NCBI GenBank assembly: GCA_964036665.1
Contig: OZ038529.1
Coordinates: 23,198,060 to 23,262,059, forward strand
Source: Gordius sp. MW1
Lineage: Eukaryota > Nematomorpha > Gordioida > Gordea > Gordiidae
Direction of reading: 5' to 3'
DNA length: 64,000 bases
The position numbers and the translations under genes are program-made. The notes under the pieces were generated by a model. That model had not been told where the DNA came from. It searched no databases and saw nothing but the letters and a program-made list of their open reading frames with translations. Of the stretch, positions 49,581 through 61,767 are shown piece by piece (the first letter of the stretch is position 1; each line of letters opens with the position of its first letter).

Positions 49581-49918
49581 TCCAACAGTCCTGTATAGCT
49601 CAGAATGCTTTACATAAGAGGGAAGAGCAACGCCTAGCGTCCATGGACATGAAAATGCTACTCTGGATGCTAGGAGTAAGCAAAAAAGAACATAAACAAA
49701 ATAAAAAATTAAGGAAAAAATTGGTTACTATATCTATGAAAACAAACGTAACAAACAGATTAAATGGTATGGCCATGTTGAGCGAAGGGACAATAGCTAC
49801 CAACATTGAAAAAATAAATTTTGCCGGAAAATCTAAAAGAGGATGGAATCATAAGATGGCAGGATATAAAGCACAGAAAATAAAGGTCTATGTAAATATA
49901 GAGACATATATTAAATAA
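49581..49918 (+). pseudogene. LINE ORF C-terminal fragment
   Basis: An open stretch encodes EEQRLASMDMKMLLWMLGVS, then KKEHKQNKKLRKKL and KSKRGWNHKMAGYK. This is the typical post-RT tail of LINE ORFs (RMLRWMLGVS.. / GHV.RR / GRGRP). The upstream RT is absent. It ends at a TAA at 49916-49918. It is from a different element than the two RTEs, whose tail reads RWSLGYTK. Confidence 0.7.
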
Positions 49919-50278
49919 TGCTGAAAAGACACCGATGTTAAACAAAGAAGATAGATAGAAAAAGTTTAAATAACTATACAATATTATCGACGCTTATAAC
50001 TCCAAACATTGACTATTATTGCTTTGGGAAAAATAATATAATTGTAAACATGCAAAATGATTAAGCCTAAATGAGTTTAGTTTGTAATATATGATAGACA
50101 AATGAAAATCAACGTATGACTTTAATATCAAAGGTTCTTTTATATTTTTAATTTATATTATTATAACGTCATTCGGTCTTGTTAGTAATAAACGCGAAAT
50201 TTAAATTTTTAAATGTGACAATCTGTTTAGGAACGGTTGAATATTAATTCTAGAAATTTATAAAGTTATTGGCCAAAG

Positions 50279-53200
50279 ATGGATAAAAATAAAGGAATTT
50301 TAAAGAATGCAAGCAATGTACCTAATAAAATTCGCCAAAGGGAGGCTAATAAAATTAATTTTATTGGCTTAAAAAGTTCAATAAATAAAGACAAGAAGGA
50401 TATTGCAATTATAAAGGATCAGACCAATCTTAAAAAATCAAAACCACTGATAAATAATGAAAAAGAAAATGAATTTTTTTTAAAAGCTCATGATAAAATT
50501 ATAAAACCTATTAATAAACCACGGCCACGTTCCATCTATGGTAACTATCAGGAAACTCGCGTTATAACCCAGATCAAAATGACAAAAATTGGTGAGGAAA
50601 AGCCACCAGCCCTTAATAATTGCTCTGTAAGTCATAGCAATAATTCTAATTTATCCAATGTCTTGGCTCCTTCAGGTAATAAATTTTTGTTTGTATAATG
50701 ACTCATAATTTCATTAAAGACAAAGAAACTGCTAATAATCAAAATAATATTGAAACTTCTCAAATTACTACATTAACTAATATTGTAAGCAAACCCATTG
50801 ATTTGGAAACTTCAATTATAAAACCATATAATGATCAACAACTAAACATAAATGCCACTTCAAAATTACAAAATAATGACCTATCAACCCATGTAAAGTC
50901 TCATATCAATTCTATTCAACCTAACAATGAAATTGAGAAGTCAAGTACTACAACCATATCATCTATAAGTCAAAACAGTCAACCAACAATTTACAAACCC
51001 ATTTCATCTAATGTATCAAATGTGGATTCCACAAATGTTATTTCAAAAGAAAAACATTCATCCACAACGTATGTTGTTGTTTAGCTACTTATATATTTTA
51101 TGTTTATTCAAGTGGGCGTAGGAAATGGTCTGTTGATGATTTCGAAATTGGAAGGAAATTGGGTAAGGGTAAGTTTGGAAATGTATACTTAGCACGAGAA
51201 AAGGCAAATAAATTTATTGTTGCCTTAAAAGTATTATTAAAGCTTAGAGGATCAACCATTGATTGATTTATCATAGGTTTTATTCAAATCATCCTTGATC
51301 GAACATAACATAGAGCATCAGGTTAGACGTGAAATTGAGATACAATCTCATCTAAGGTATATTAATCTTTTTGAACATATTTATGCCAATCTTTTAGGCA
51401 CCCAAATATATTAAAGATGTATGGATACTTTTACGATAGTTCTAGAGTTTACCTCATCTTGGAGTATGCTCCAAAAGGTGAAATATACAAAGTGTTGAAA
51501 GAATGTAAAACATTTGATGAGGCCACCACAGCTACAGTTAGTCTTCCTTACTAAAATATTGCAATTTTTTAATGAGGAGGTGATTTTTTTGTTTTCAAAT
51601 CCACAACAGATACATTTAGTTTTACTTATATTTAAAATATTGCAATTTTTGGATGAGAAATAATTATTTGGTTTTCAAATATTCATTTTTTAAATTGCCC
51701 CTTAATTTTGTAAATCCCATTTAATTATAATGGTGTTTTTTTTTACATTGACAATGTGTATAAATTGTTTTTTTCCATAACTTTAATTTTTAAATGATAC
51801 CAATATTTTTTATCAAAACAAACATATCTAAAATTATTTAGATGTATTTAGCATAAGGTCATGATTACTCTTGGACTTGAATGATAAAAGATACTCGTAC
51901 ATATAATTTTTAGCATTTTATAACATTTAAATTGAGTGTAACAGCACTAAATGTGTTAAAAAATAGAATCATTATATTTATAAATTTTTAAAAAATTATA
52001 AAATTGCACTGTCTTCACAGTATATCCATCAGATAGCAGATGCTTTAAAGTATTGTCACACCAAAAATATAATCCATCGAGATATAAAACCAGAAAACTT
52101 GCTGCTAGGCTTTCATGGAGAAATTAAATTGGCCGATTTTGGATGGTCGGTACATTCTCCCGACTCTAAGTATGATTTAAAACTAATATTCTTATTTTTT
52201 CTAAAATGATTTTTACCAAGTGCAATTTTGAAAATGAACTCTTAGTATAATTAATATATGTGGTTTTACTTTTTGAATAGTGGTCAAATAATATAAAGTT
52301 GTTTCCTATTAGTTTTACTCTCTTTTGGATATATAATTTAATTTTATTAGAACGAGTAAAAAGCTTTTATTGGGCAAAAGATCACAATGAAAATCGTTAA
52401 TCCAACACTTTTTTCATACATTGACCCATGCCATCCGTTTAGTTTTGCGCGTTTTTATAATTTTTAGTCGTGAATATAATTGATTATACCGTTATATTGA
52501 TTAACTACGCAAATTTCTTACCGTTCCAAAATTGCTAGAAATACTATCAAGGGCCACCTAATTTTTATAATGAGCCTAGCTTAGTAATTCCATTTTTCTT
52601 TGGCCAGGGCCCGAAGTCTTGATTTTTTATTTGTTCATACCCCGGCCAGACCCGATTTTTTAATGATAATTTATTAAACAAATTTTACGTTTGAAAATTA
52701 TTTTACTCTATAAATAAGTGTAAAATAAAGTTCTTTGTTTATATTCATAATCTAAAACAAGGATATAGGTTTGAAATAAAGGCCTAATTTCTCTTGCTTT
52801 GATTAAGCTAATCTAACATAATAATCTAACATTATAATAATATATTTAACAGTTTAAAATAAATAAGGCTACGAAATATTTTAAAGTTCTGATTTAGTCA
52901 CTATGGATATATATATATCAATATTAGAAAATATTTTGCGATTTTAATAAAAAAAATTAATGTCGTTTATTTAGGTTGTACCAGGATATTTATTTGTATA
53001 AAGTTGGGTTTATTTAAATCATGTTGGCTTAAATTTAAGCCCGGGCTCGAGGCTCAATTTTTTATTATATTTAGCCTGTTTTGCGCTGGGCTCAGACAAA
53101 TGCAAAAATAGATAAAAGATCGGTCCATGACTAGAGCCCTGCAAAATGGAATTTCTTTATTTAGCCCGACACTTTATATTTTATTTAGCCCGACCCGGCC

Positions 53201-56023
53201 AGACTTTTTTAAAATTTAAATTTACAAAAAGTTTTATTTAGAATACCACCCGCACTTCATTTAACATAAAAATTACACTGGTCTACAAAAAAAATATTTT
53301 GTCTCGGGTCGGGTTGACCCATCAAACCCGAGCCCGAGGCCTAACGGTTTAGGCTTTGGACGGCCCGAGGGCTCTATCCATGGCTACTGAAAAGCAAATT
53401 TGCAGTGCTCTAGTTACAACTCACACGTTGTGTTGTAAAAATGGCTGGGTTTTGTTTGGTCTTGTTTTCATGAATATTATTCATAGGTCGTTTCTGTCTT
53501 TATATTTCATCCTCTTTTTAGCCTTTAAACTTGAACATTTACACACCCCCAGGAGAGCTACTCTTTGTGGCACGATAGACTACTTAGCACCCGAAATGAT
53601 TGCGGGCCAACCCCACGACGCCTCTATCGACCTATGGTGTCTGGGAGTGCTGTGCTACGAATTTTTGGCTGGCACTCCTCCCTTTTATTCCAAGCAGGTG
53701 AACGATACGTACGCCAAGATAAATCGCGTGGCTTACACCTGCCCCTCGCATTTTTCATCACAAGCCCAATCCTTCATAGCTTCCGTACGATGCATTTATT
53801 AATTGCTATTTTCTACTAAAACAATCAATTGCGATTTTAATCGCAAAATTCAATTTTAAATTCTTTTTGGATTGTTGTCCTTCCTTAAAAGATGAAGATG
53901 TATTAGGGCCATTCCATGTCGATTCGTCAAAAAAAAGACGATTTTCAACCGACCATTTCAGATCAGGATAATTTTTGGTGAGGGTGTAGGCCTCATTTAT
54001 TAGATTAATTTCTGAAAGTTTTAGCCATTTTGGGCCAATACTTTTTAAGTTATGGACGTTTAAAGGGCCAAAATCTTCGGGAGCGTCTTATGAATTTTAC
54101 TATTTTTGTCATCTTTTTGAAAGTAATTGCGTTATTCACTCAGATTTTGGTGCATTTTGTTCCTAAAAAAATTCTCTCTCTAAATACTTTAACCAAAAAC
54201 CTCAAACTTTTGCGGTTAATTTTTTGTGGTAAAATTAGTGAAAAATCATAAAAACATATTTCTCCGGTATATGAAATCACCAATTTCACAATGTAAACTC
54301 CTTTATGACCCATTATCATATTTCAATCATAAAAAGTTTGGGCGCGGCTACGAGATGGTCAAAAATTCGAAAAATTGATTTTCAACAAAAATATTTATAG
54401 ATGGCGGTATAATCTATTATCACAAGAACATATTATGGTGTTTGCTTTTTATCAAATTCCAAATTTTTAAAAAATATATGGTAAATAAATAATATTGGAT
54501 TAAAAATCAACTTAAATTTTGAACTTTTGTCTACGCGGTGGGCAAGTAACCGAGTTTGAAAATAACTTTAGGTTTAATTAAGATAAAAAATGGTCACAAC
54601 TCACAAGAAATTTTTTTTAAAATACCTTTCATCCTGCATAAATTTTTTATTTTTAGCATGGATTATCAGTATAAGAATAAAAAGATATGAGCAATTTTGC
54701 CATCATATTAGTATTTATTTATTTTTTCAACCTCATATTAATTTTAGCATACCCCTACATCATTTAAGTTAAAATTCAAGATCTAATTTTCAAACTCGGA
54801 TAATTGCCAATTGCGCAGAAAAAAAAATTAAATTTAAGTTTATTTTTATTCCAATATTATTTATTTACCATATATTCTTTATAAATTTGCAATTTGATAA
54901 AAAATAAACACCATAATATGTTCTTGTGATAATTGATTATACCGCCATCTATAAATATTTTTGTTATAAATGCAATTTTTTGAATTTTGACCATCTCGTA
55001 GCCGCGCCCAAATTTTTTATGATTGAAATATGATAATGGGTCATAAAGGAGTTCACATTGTGAAATTGGTGATTTCATATACCGGAGAAATATGTTTTTA
55101 TGATTTTTCACTAATTGTACCACAAAAAATTAACCGCAAAAGTTTGAGGTTTTTGGTTAAACTATTTCGATAGAGAATTTTTTTAAAAACAAAATGCACC
55201 AAAATCTGAGTGAATAACGGAATTACTTTCAATAATATGACAAAAATAGTAAAATCCATAAAACGCTCCCGAACGTGATTTTGGCCCTTTAAACGTCCAT
55301 AACTTAAAAAGTATTGGCCCAAAATGGCTAAAACTTTCAGAAATTAATCTAGTAAATGAGACCTACACCCTCACCAAAAATTATCCTGATCTGAAATGGT
55401 CGGTCGAAACCGTTTTGATTTGTCCTGGAATGGCCCATAAGCTACTTTACGCTCTTTTTTAATTTTTAATTGCTATATTTATATTACATTTTACCGTAAA
55501 AAAACGCGTAATTTTTGCATAATTGCCGTGGAAACTTATAAGGGTTTTTAATGGCTGTGGACTTATGCGCATTTTCGTTTCGCAAAACCAATTGTCTCAT
55601 GACCTCTGGTTGGCTTTAATTTTTTGACCTCGCCCCAGGCCGATATCTATTTTTGTTTATGTGCCGCCCACTAATTAGCTTTATTTACATAAATTCTTTT
55701 GCCAACTTCCCTAGGTTGTTGCTTCATAACGGAATTGGTTAAATATATATATAAACATTTTTGAAGTACATGATTCTGACGTTTTTTCCCCAAAATAATG
55801 CTTAGTTTTTGTAACATTTCGTGTGATTTTTGTGTGCCTATGTTAGTTGCTGAAGAAAAGTCCTAAAGCGCGATTGCCTTTGGACGCGATATTGGGCCAC
55901 GGCTGGATACAGAGCAATTTGAAGAGCAAAGATGGGGTCGCTCCAGACCCCAAGAGGGAAGAAGCGGTGCCATCATCAGCTTTAACAACAACAAAAACAA
56001 CCATTGGAACTGACGATAGCTAA
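50279..56023 (+). CDS. AURK: Aurora kinase, complete
   Basis: Eight exons: 50279-50675, 50720-51068, 51113-51230, 51277-51356, 51398-51536, 52021-52169, 53553-53784, 55847-56023; 1,641 nt, 546 residues. The kinase domain begins near 259 ([19 protein letters not shown]). Key residues: K288 (VALK), helix-C E307, HRD with D382, DFG with D400, activation-loop T414 in RATLCGT (equivalent of AURKA T288), and [12 protein letters not shown]. The C-tail is [20 protein letters not shown]324 in MYGYF corresponds to AURKA G198, the position that favours TPX2, but [14 protein letters not shown] resembles Aurora B. The 250-residue N-terminus is Asn/Lys-rich with a KEN box at 62-64. Mitotic Ser/Thr kinase. 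Introns 1-4 are 44, 44, 46 and 41 nt; the last two (1.4 and 2.1 kb) hold mobile elements. AATAAA at 56218-56223. Confidence 0.96.
52600..53110. mobile_element. Possible MITE family 3 relic in an Aurora intron
   Basis: CCAGGGCCCGAAGTCTTG at the left, AAGCCCGGGCTCGAGGCTC and TTTGCGCTGGGCTCAG at the right, with an AT-rich centre. The ends and a target duplication could not be fixed. Confidence 0.35.
53132..53376. mobile_element. MITE family 3 copy in Aurora intron 6
   Basis: Left end TAGAGCCCTGCA and right end CGAGGGCTCTA. Flanks TCCATGAC (53124-53131) and TCCATGGC (53377-53384) form an 8-bp target duplication with one change. The interior has CCCGACCCGG and CGGGTCGGGTTGACCC blocks. 245 bp. Confidence 0.9.
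53427..53465 (+). mobile_element. MITE family 2 end fragment
   Basis: TGTGTTGTAAAAATGGCTGG followed by GTTTTGTTTGGTC, the left end of family 2 only. Lies 90 bp before Aurora exon 7. Confidence 0.7.
53906..55436. mobile_element. Long palindromic (foldback) element in Aurora intron 7
   Basis: Arms of roughly 650-700 bp face each other around a centre near 54600-54760. Ends: GGGCCATTCCATGTCGATTC and, inverted at the right, TTGTCCTGGAATGGCCC. GACCATTTCAGATCAGGATA, GGTGAGGGTGTAGG and GTTATGGACGTTTAAAGGGCC recur inverted. Both arms therefore hold the same small frames; these are not genes. It fills three quarters of the 2,062-nt intron. Confidence 0.93.
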
Positions 56024-58148
56024 AAACCACCATTTTTTTACGACTTTTTAACGCCATTTTTATATAATATCTTATTTAATTTTAACCCCGATATTATTTG
56101 TGATTGACTTTGATTATCCGAATATTTTACAAGGTGGACCGCGCATTGAAGAACTGACCTACTTGGCCCATATAAATGAAATTATCTAAATTTTTAACGA
56201 TCCTCGTTTATTATTGTAATAAAAAAATGTACGTGTCGCAAATTACTTAATATATTGATTTCCGATGTGAAATATGTGGCTTGTAGATTCATCGCGCCTT
56301 GTTCAATGTTTTAATTATTCAGTGACAGAAATTTGTTTTAAACCGACTTTACTCCTGCCCGACAGTTAAATTTTAGTGTAATAAAATTTTTTGCTATTAT
56401 TAAGTGATTAAAAAAATATACTTATCATAAATAAATAATCTTATTTATCAGTTGTTGTTTATTTGGATGCTCGTCCATTAGTTGATGTAACGGGTATTAC
56501 TGAATTATCGTACTATCTCGCCTAAGAAAAATCTTTGCTATGGGTTTTTAACTAAGGTCTCCAATCATAATTGTTACGGCTTGTTTTCAACCTCATTTTC
56601 TGATTTTAAATTTATAATAAATTTTCTTGGATTTTTTACGCTGTTATTCGAAATTCCTTTCACGTTAGTTCCTCTCAGTAGATGTTATTTTATTTGTTTA
56701 GGGCATCTGGGGTAAATATTTCACCGGACAAGTGTAAATTTTCGGCATTTTCTTTTAAAAAAACTTGGAACTTTAGTAAGTTTCATAATTTCATTGGCTG
56801 TTCATGAAAAATTTCCTGAAATTCGTAAGAAAACTATATGGTTTAATTAAAAATCAACTTATTTGTTTTTTACGAGGCGTTTAGCCAGGATTTGGACAAG
56901 GGGGAAGAGGAAGATTTTCATAAGAATTAAATGTTTTTATATATAAGATAACCAGAGAGCCTTGGGCCACTTAGCCTCCGGTAATATCAACCTGTGTAAA
57001 ATTAAATTTTCGGTAGGTCCGGGCAGGCACAAAATTCGGGTTCAATAAGATTGTATGGTGTATTATCATATTTTCATATATTATTTTGTCACTTTTTTTT
57101 TGAAAGTAGTGATTATTAATCGAAGCGTTCGATCTTTTTATTTTTTGAATATGTTGTTTGAAATGCATTGATAAATTAATGCGATATTTAATTTAAAAAA
57201 CTTGAAATATTCGAATTGAATTTGAACCTTATTTTTTTCAGAATTCGAATCCTTATTTTAATATTCAACGAATCTGGAATCGGATATTTTTTATTCAAAA
57301 ATTTCGAATCTAATACCAAAAAATTCGATCAATTCGAAACTTAGAGGCGTTTAAAAACTTACATTATCTAAGAATTTTGATATTCATGATCGTCATACAG
57401 ATTATATAATGATTTATTCGCTTAAAAAACTAAGAGACCGACTACATAAGTTTAAAAAATTGTTTCGTAAAACCGACACTATTTGAACTGTTTGAACAAC
57501 ATGTTTTTATAAATCATAAAAAACACAAATCAAGAACAAATGTAAGTTTCTTTAAGTCCTAGCTGTAATTGTAATTAGTTAATTGTACAAAAATAAAACG
57601 CAGTATTTTCTTTTAAAGTAACTATCTGAGTTAGTACATCATAAAAAACGTTAACAATTGTCATTTGAATTATTTATATTTTGCAAAAATTTTATCAAAA
57701 AATTATATTAATTGACCACTCACTTGTGTTGTGTTAAAGCGCGTCATATCAGACCAGCCCTTTAAAAGGAGTAAACAGATTAAGTACCACCATCACCATT
57801 ATAACGGTACATCGTGAGATGTGCTTCCCTAGTGTAAGGGCTTTTTTTTACTAATTCCCTTTCCCATGGTCCTAAATAGTAGATAAAATTACTATGAGGC
57901 GAGCGCTCTTGTTTTTATAGAACCGCCACATGTGCCATATTTTTAGTTACATTAACCATCATCACATTGATGAAACAAATAAGGCATGAGGGGGAGGGGG
58001 TAATTTGTACTATTTAATTTCTTTTAACATAAAATAGCAACACTGTGGATAAATAAATGTTTATTTTACATTCCTAAGGGTCATACATATCTAAGATCCA
58101 AAAATATAAAGATAATAAAATTAGGGATTTTTTTGATATATATATTAA
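56024..58148. other. Downstream of Aurora; no gene recognised
   Basis: AT-rich. A weak MITE family 1 relic (AGGCGTTTAGCCAGGATTTG) is near 56875. Otherwise nothing recognised. Confidence 0.5.
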
Positions 58149-58156
58149 CATAGAAG

Positions 58157-58318
58157 CATGGGTGTAGCCAAGGAGGGGCAGGGAGAAAGACTGCCCCTTT
58201 AAATCCAAAAATTTGTCGAAATTTATTAAAATTATGGCGAAAATTTCAAAAAATAATAATTTTGCCCCTCCCTAAATCATTATTGCCCCCTTCTAATCCC
58301 AAAGCTGACTCGCCCATG
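58157..58318 (-). mobile_element. MITE family 1 copy with 8-bp target duplication
   Basis: CATGGGTGTAGCCAAGG at the left, AGCTGACTCGCCCATG at the right, reversed orientation. CATAGAAG flanks both sides (58149-58156, 58319-58326). Confidence 0.92.
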
Positions 58319-58326
58319 CATAGAAG

Positions 58327-59655
58327 TAATATAACTTGATTCATTCTGTTACCTAAAAAAGTTAATAATTGGAGGCCACATGTTCTCATAAATTCAAAAT
58401 AACTATTTATTATATTAACTACTTTTTTACAATTCTAATCGACCATTTTTCGCAAGAAAAATCTAATTAACTTTTAGTAAATGACAATTATGACAATTGC
58501 TACCAAGATAAGTCAACAAATTTAATTTTTTATATATATTTCAGTATTATTTGGTAAGATGATATTCTAGTTAGGTATATATTTATATCCATATTTTATT
58601 CTAAAGTTGTTACATTTTATTAAATTTTGCAAATTGATCCGTTTTTATGGGCCATCGCTATATTTATACTATATTTTACAGTCATCTTCAAATATCAAAA
58701 TGTCGCACTCAATAAAAATAGTATAGCTTGCTGCTTGTTGGGTGCCTTCCAATGCACCAAATACCATGACTTGCTTCAAGCCTAGCACGGTACCAAGTTT
58801 TGTTTTAATTCCGAGGACTAACAATGTCAATAATATATCAACCTTTAATTTTTAAAAAAAAATTTCCTCCAAAATCATCACTGCGTCAAATACCACCATT
58901 ATTTTGTTTTAACCTTAGATATATTGCAGAAATGATATGAATACGTCAAAAGGCAATTAATTATATTAAAAGAGACTAATTGTAAATAAAAAAAACGTTG
59001 GAAATAATTAAGAAAAGATTAAAAAAGATGATGTGAATATAAATTAGTGAATTATTTTGGTGAAGTATTATTACAAATAACTATAAAAGTTTAAAAGATT
59101 TTGTAACGTTGAAATGTATGAGTATTGCACAGTAGCTATTAATGACATTGTAAATATTTTATTAATAATGTTGATAAATAGTTATTACATAATTTAAATA
59201 ATTCAGCTGACATTGTTTACATTTCCCTAAATAATCACGATTTTACGGTAATTTTTTTTAATAACGTCAAATTTGCTAACTAATTAAGAATTTAATTGCT
59301 ACAGAGTTAATAACTTTTATTATCTGAGAATTACATTAGGTTATACTTTGCTCCTATTTTATCCAACATAAAACAATCATCTTAAATGTTTATTATATTT
59401 TCACGCATTAGTCAGTTTTTTGTGACCTTCGTACAAAAAAAAATCAATATAAATGGGTATTTTATTAATGAGGAAATAAGGTTTGGTCCAATGGACAGGA
59501 GCCTAATAACAGGTAGAAAACACAAGACTATTAATTTAATTAAAATGGTTTGTACTACCACTACAACCCCTGTTTATTGCACGTTTAACGCAACAAAACA
59601 AGCATTTAATATCAAAGTGATCATTCACTGAAGTATATTCCATAACATCAAGCGC
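58327..59655. other. Upstream of the GPCR gene; nothing firm
   Basis: AT-rich; expected to hold the GPCR promoter. An 81-codon open frame (59386-59631) ends 24 nt before the GPCR start, in the same frame but closed by TGA; no domain seen. Confidence 0.45.
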
Positions 59656-60966
59656 ATGGATAACTCTCCATCTCGGGATCCTAAATTAGGCGGATTTCTT
59701 TGTTCGTCGGCCATTAACTCCATGAGATTTAGTTACGTCGTAATTTATGGAACATTTTTGACTCTAGGGTTTTTCATAAATTCATTTGTATTCTATGTTT
59801 TAACCCGACCGAATCATTCTACTTTGGTACAGGGGTTAAAGGGTGTTCGAAAAAACAATGGCGCCTATTATTTTCTCAAATTCGTTTCTCTCCTTAATAC
59901 CGTATACTGCTTCTTATCCATAGTAAATTTGACCGATCAAACAATATTAGTTAACGGGCTTTATCTCAACCTGTGTTATCCATATTTAATCATTAAAAGG
60001 ACACACGCCATCCTAATTCGTGCCGTGTTGAATGTAGCTTATTGGACAAAAATTTGTTACTTGCTCGATCGCTACCTTTGCATATTTTACCCGACAACAA
60101 TAACAAGCATAAGGGAACAAGCATTTTACCGAGGATCTCCATACCTAGCCCTCATCATTTTTACTATAATCAATGTGCCATGGTATAAGACGCATGATAT
60201 TAGATATGAGGTTCGCCTATCAAATAGCTCCTCCATCTGCAACTACACTCATCCCCACTTATTTTTTAACCATACTATTTACACGCAACTTACGAATGAG
60301 AGAAAGTGCGAAGTGTACATCAGCAAATTACCCTTTGGCCTAGGACTTTTCATCGGAATTCATAACGTTATTTCACTTTGTGTAAGTTTGGTGATAATAG
60401 TCATATTGACAATCTCCATAGTACGTTACTTGAAGCGACTTCAAAAAGTCAAAGTTGGTCCGATTTCACAGAATACTAATGTTCCTAAGGTTAAAGAGAC
60501 GCGACAAAATGACAACGCTCCATCATCAGTTAAGGATGTTACAATGTCGACAGCTCGAGTATGCTCAACCTTAATAGCCTTCAATAAAAGTTTGTTGACC
60601 AATCCTTCCACCATTGATGCTGTTTGGACTAAAGCCGCTATTAAACCAACTCTTTTATTAGCTCACAACTACACGAAAACCATTAGTTGCGCTAGAAGAT
60701 GGCGTCAAGCTTTGAACAGAACGTATGGATTGTTTTTCATAATAATAGTTTATTTCGCCTTGATATCCCCTATGTCCATTTATAACCTTCTTTATTTTTT
60801 GAAATGCTTTCGTATGGATAACCCTGCCACAAGCTGCATCTACTTTAAACCTATACATTTAGTGTTTTCATTTTTGGAACTACTAGATTTTTCGTGTTTT
60901 ATAATTGTATTTTTCATTTACGACGCTAATTTAAGATGTAAATTGAAGTGTGTATTATGTAGATAA
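59656..60966 (+). CDS. Rhodopsin-like G-protein-coupled receptor, intronless, probably peptidergic
   Basis: A single 436-residue frame. Seven hydrophobic segments: about 25-49, 70-93, 116-145, 155-172, 222-252, 355-383 and 397-424. Helix 3 ends in LLDRYLCIFYP (DRY box). Cysteines at the top of helix 3 (NLCYP) and in the second outer loop (RKCEVY) can form the usual disulfide. Loop 2 has several N-glycosylation sites (NSSS, NYT, NHT). Helix 6 has ALISPMSIYN, lacking the usual CWxP. Helix 7 ends LLDFSCFIIVFFIYDANLR, where D and IY stand for NPxxY, as in FMRFamide-type receptors. The third inner loop is long and basic; a Cys pair at the C-terminus may be palmitoylated. Ligand unknown. The start is the first ATG after an in-frame stop. 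Confidence 0.88.
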   Translation: MDNSPSRDPKLGGFLCSSAINSMRFSYVVIYGTFLTLGFFINSFVFYVLTRPNHSTLVQGLKGVRKNNGAYYFLKFVSLLNTVYCFLSIVNLTDQTILVNGLYLNLCYPYLIIKRTHAILIRAVLNVAYWTKICYLLDRYLCIFYPTTITSIREQAFYRGSPYLALIIFTIINVPWYKTHDIRYEVRLSNSSSICNYTHPHLFFNHTIYTQLTNERKCEVYISKLPFGLGLFIGIHNVISLCVSLVIIVILTISIVRYLKRLQKVKVGPISQNTNVPKVKETRQNDNAPSSVKDVTMSTARVCSTLIAFNKSLLTNPSTIDAVWTKAAIKPTLLLAHNYTKTISCARRWRQALNRTYGLFFIIIVYFALISPMSIYNLLYFLKCFRMDNPATSCIYFKPIHLVFSFLELLDFSCFIIVFFIYDANLRCKLKCVLCR

Positions 60967-61767
60967 AGAACTTAAAAAGCCTATATAAAACTATTTATTC
61001 AAACCTATGTATATCAACTCTGTAGTGAATTGTAACATACTATTAGTGTTTTAGTCGAAAAACTTCAAATTGTCAACATCACAACTTATTCTGATAATCT
61101 TATCAGCATATTTTGGTAACGTACTCTATTCTGATTTGCTATATATATAAATACGTGTTTCAATATGTATAATTATTTAATAAATCACGTATTTTGAAAC
61201 GGTCTATTAGTTCACTTTTCTTAGTGTAAGGTGAAATCATAAGTTTAACACACACTTTTAGTGTAAAAGAGAAATTAAATTTGCTTTGAATGTTATACAC
61301 ATAATCAGGGCATGAGTTTTGCATTATCTAAATCCTTTCTTACACCTACAACAATTTAATTCAAAATAATAAAATTTAGGATTACCCAAAGTTCTAAATA
61401 CTAACATTTTATAGTCCGTCGTAAGCATTTATTTATCCAATTGCTGCCATTTAAAGCTTCTCTGAGGTAAAAAAAATTCTAGTTATTGATTAAGCATTAT
61501 ATAATGATTATTTATTAAGAGTTACATCTTAAGAATGTTATTCCCAAAAGGCAAAACCCCTCAATCAGAAAAATAATCAATTAGGTCATTTATAAAAGCA
61601 TGAAAAACAATTTGTCGTGTTTACAAGATTGTATGATAAATTAGGGTATCAACAAGTTATAACCTAAAAATATGCAAAACAAAACACTGCAGCCTTAACC
61701 TTAATATCTTATTAGGTGAAAAATATAGAATGAAAAAATCATTTTTGTTTTCTCTACGTTTAAGATT
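60967..61767. other. Intergenic, nothing recognised
   Basis: AT-rich region between the GPCR stop and the macroglobulin-type gene; should include the GPCR 3' UTR and the next promoter. Confidence 0.5.

Noticed and set aside
54030-55322. Similar small frames at 54030-54251 (plus) and 55098-55322 (minus), at first a possible gene pair
   Set aside because: They are the same sequence in the two arms of the palindrome in the Aurora intron.
59386-59631. Frame just before the GPCR, considered as its N-terminal exon
   Set aside because: It ends in TGA 24 nt before the GPCR ATG, has no signal or transmembrane pattern, and the receptor is complete without it.
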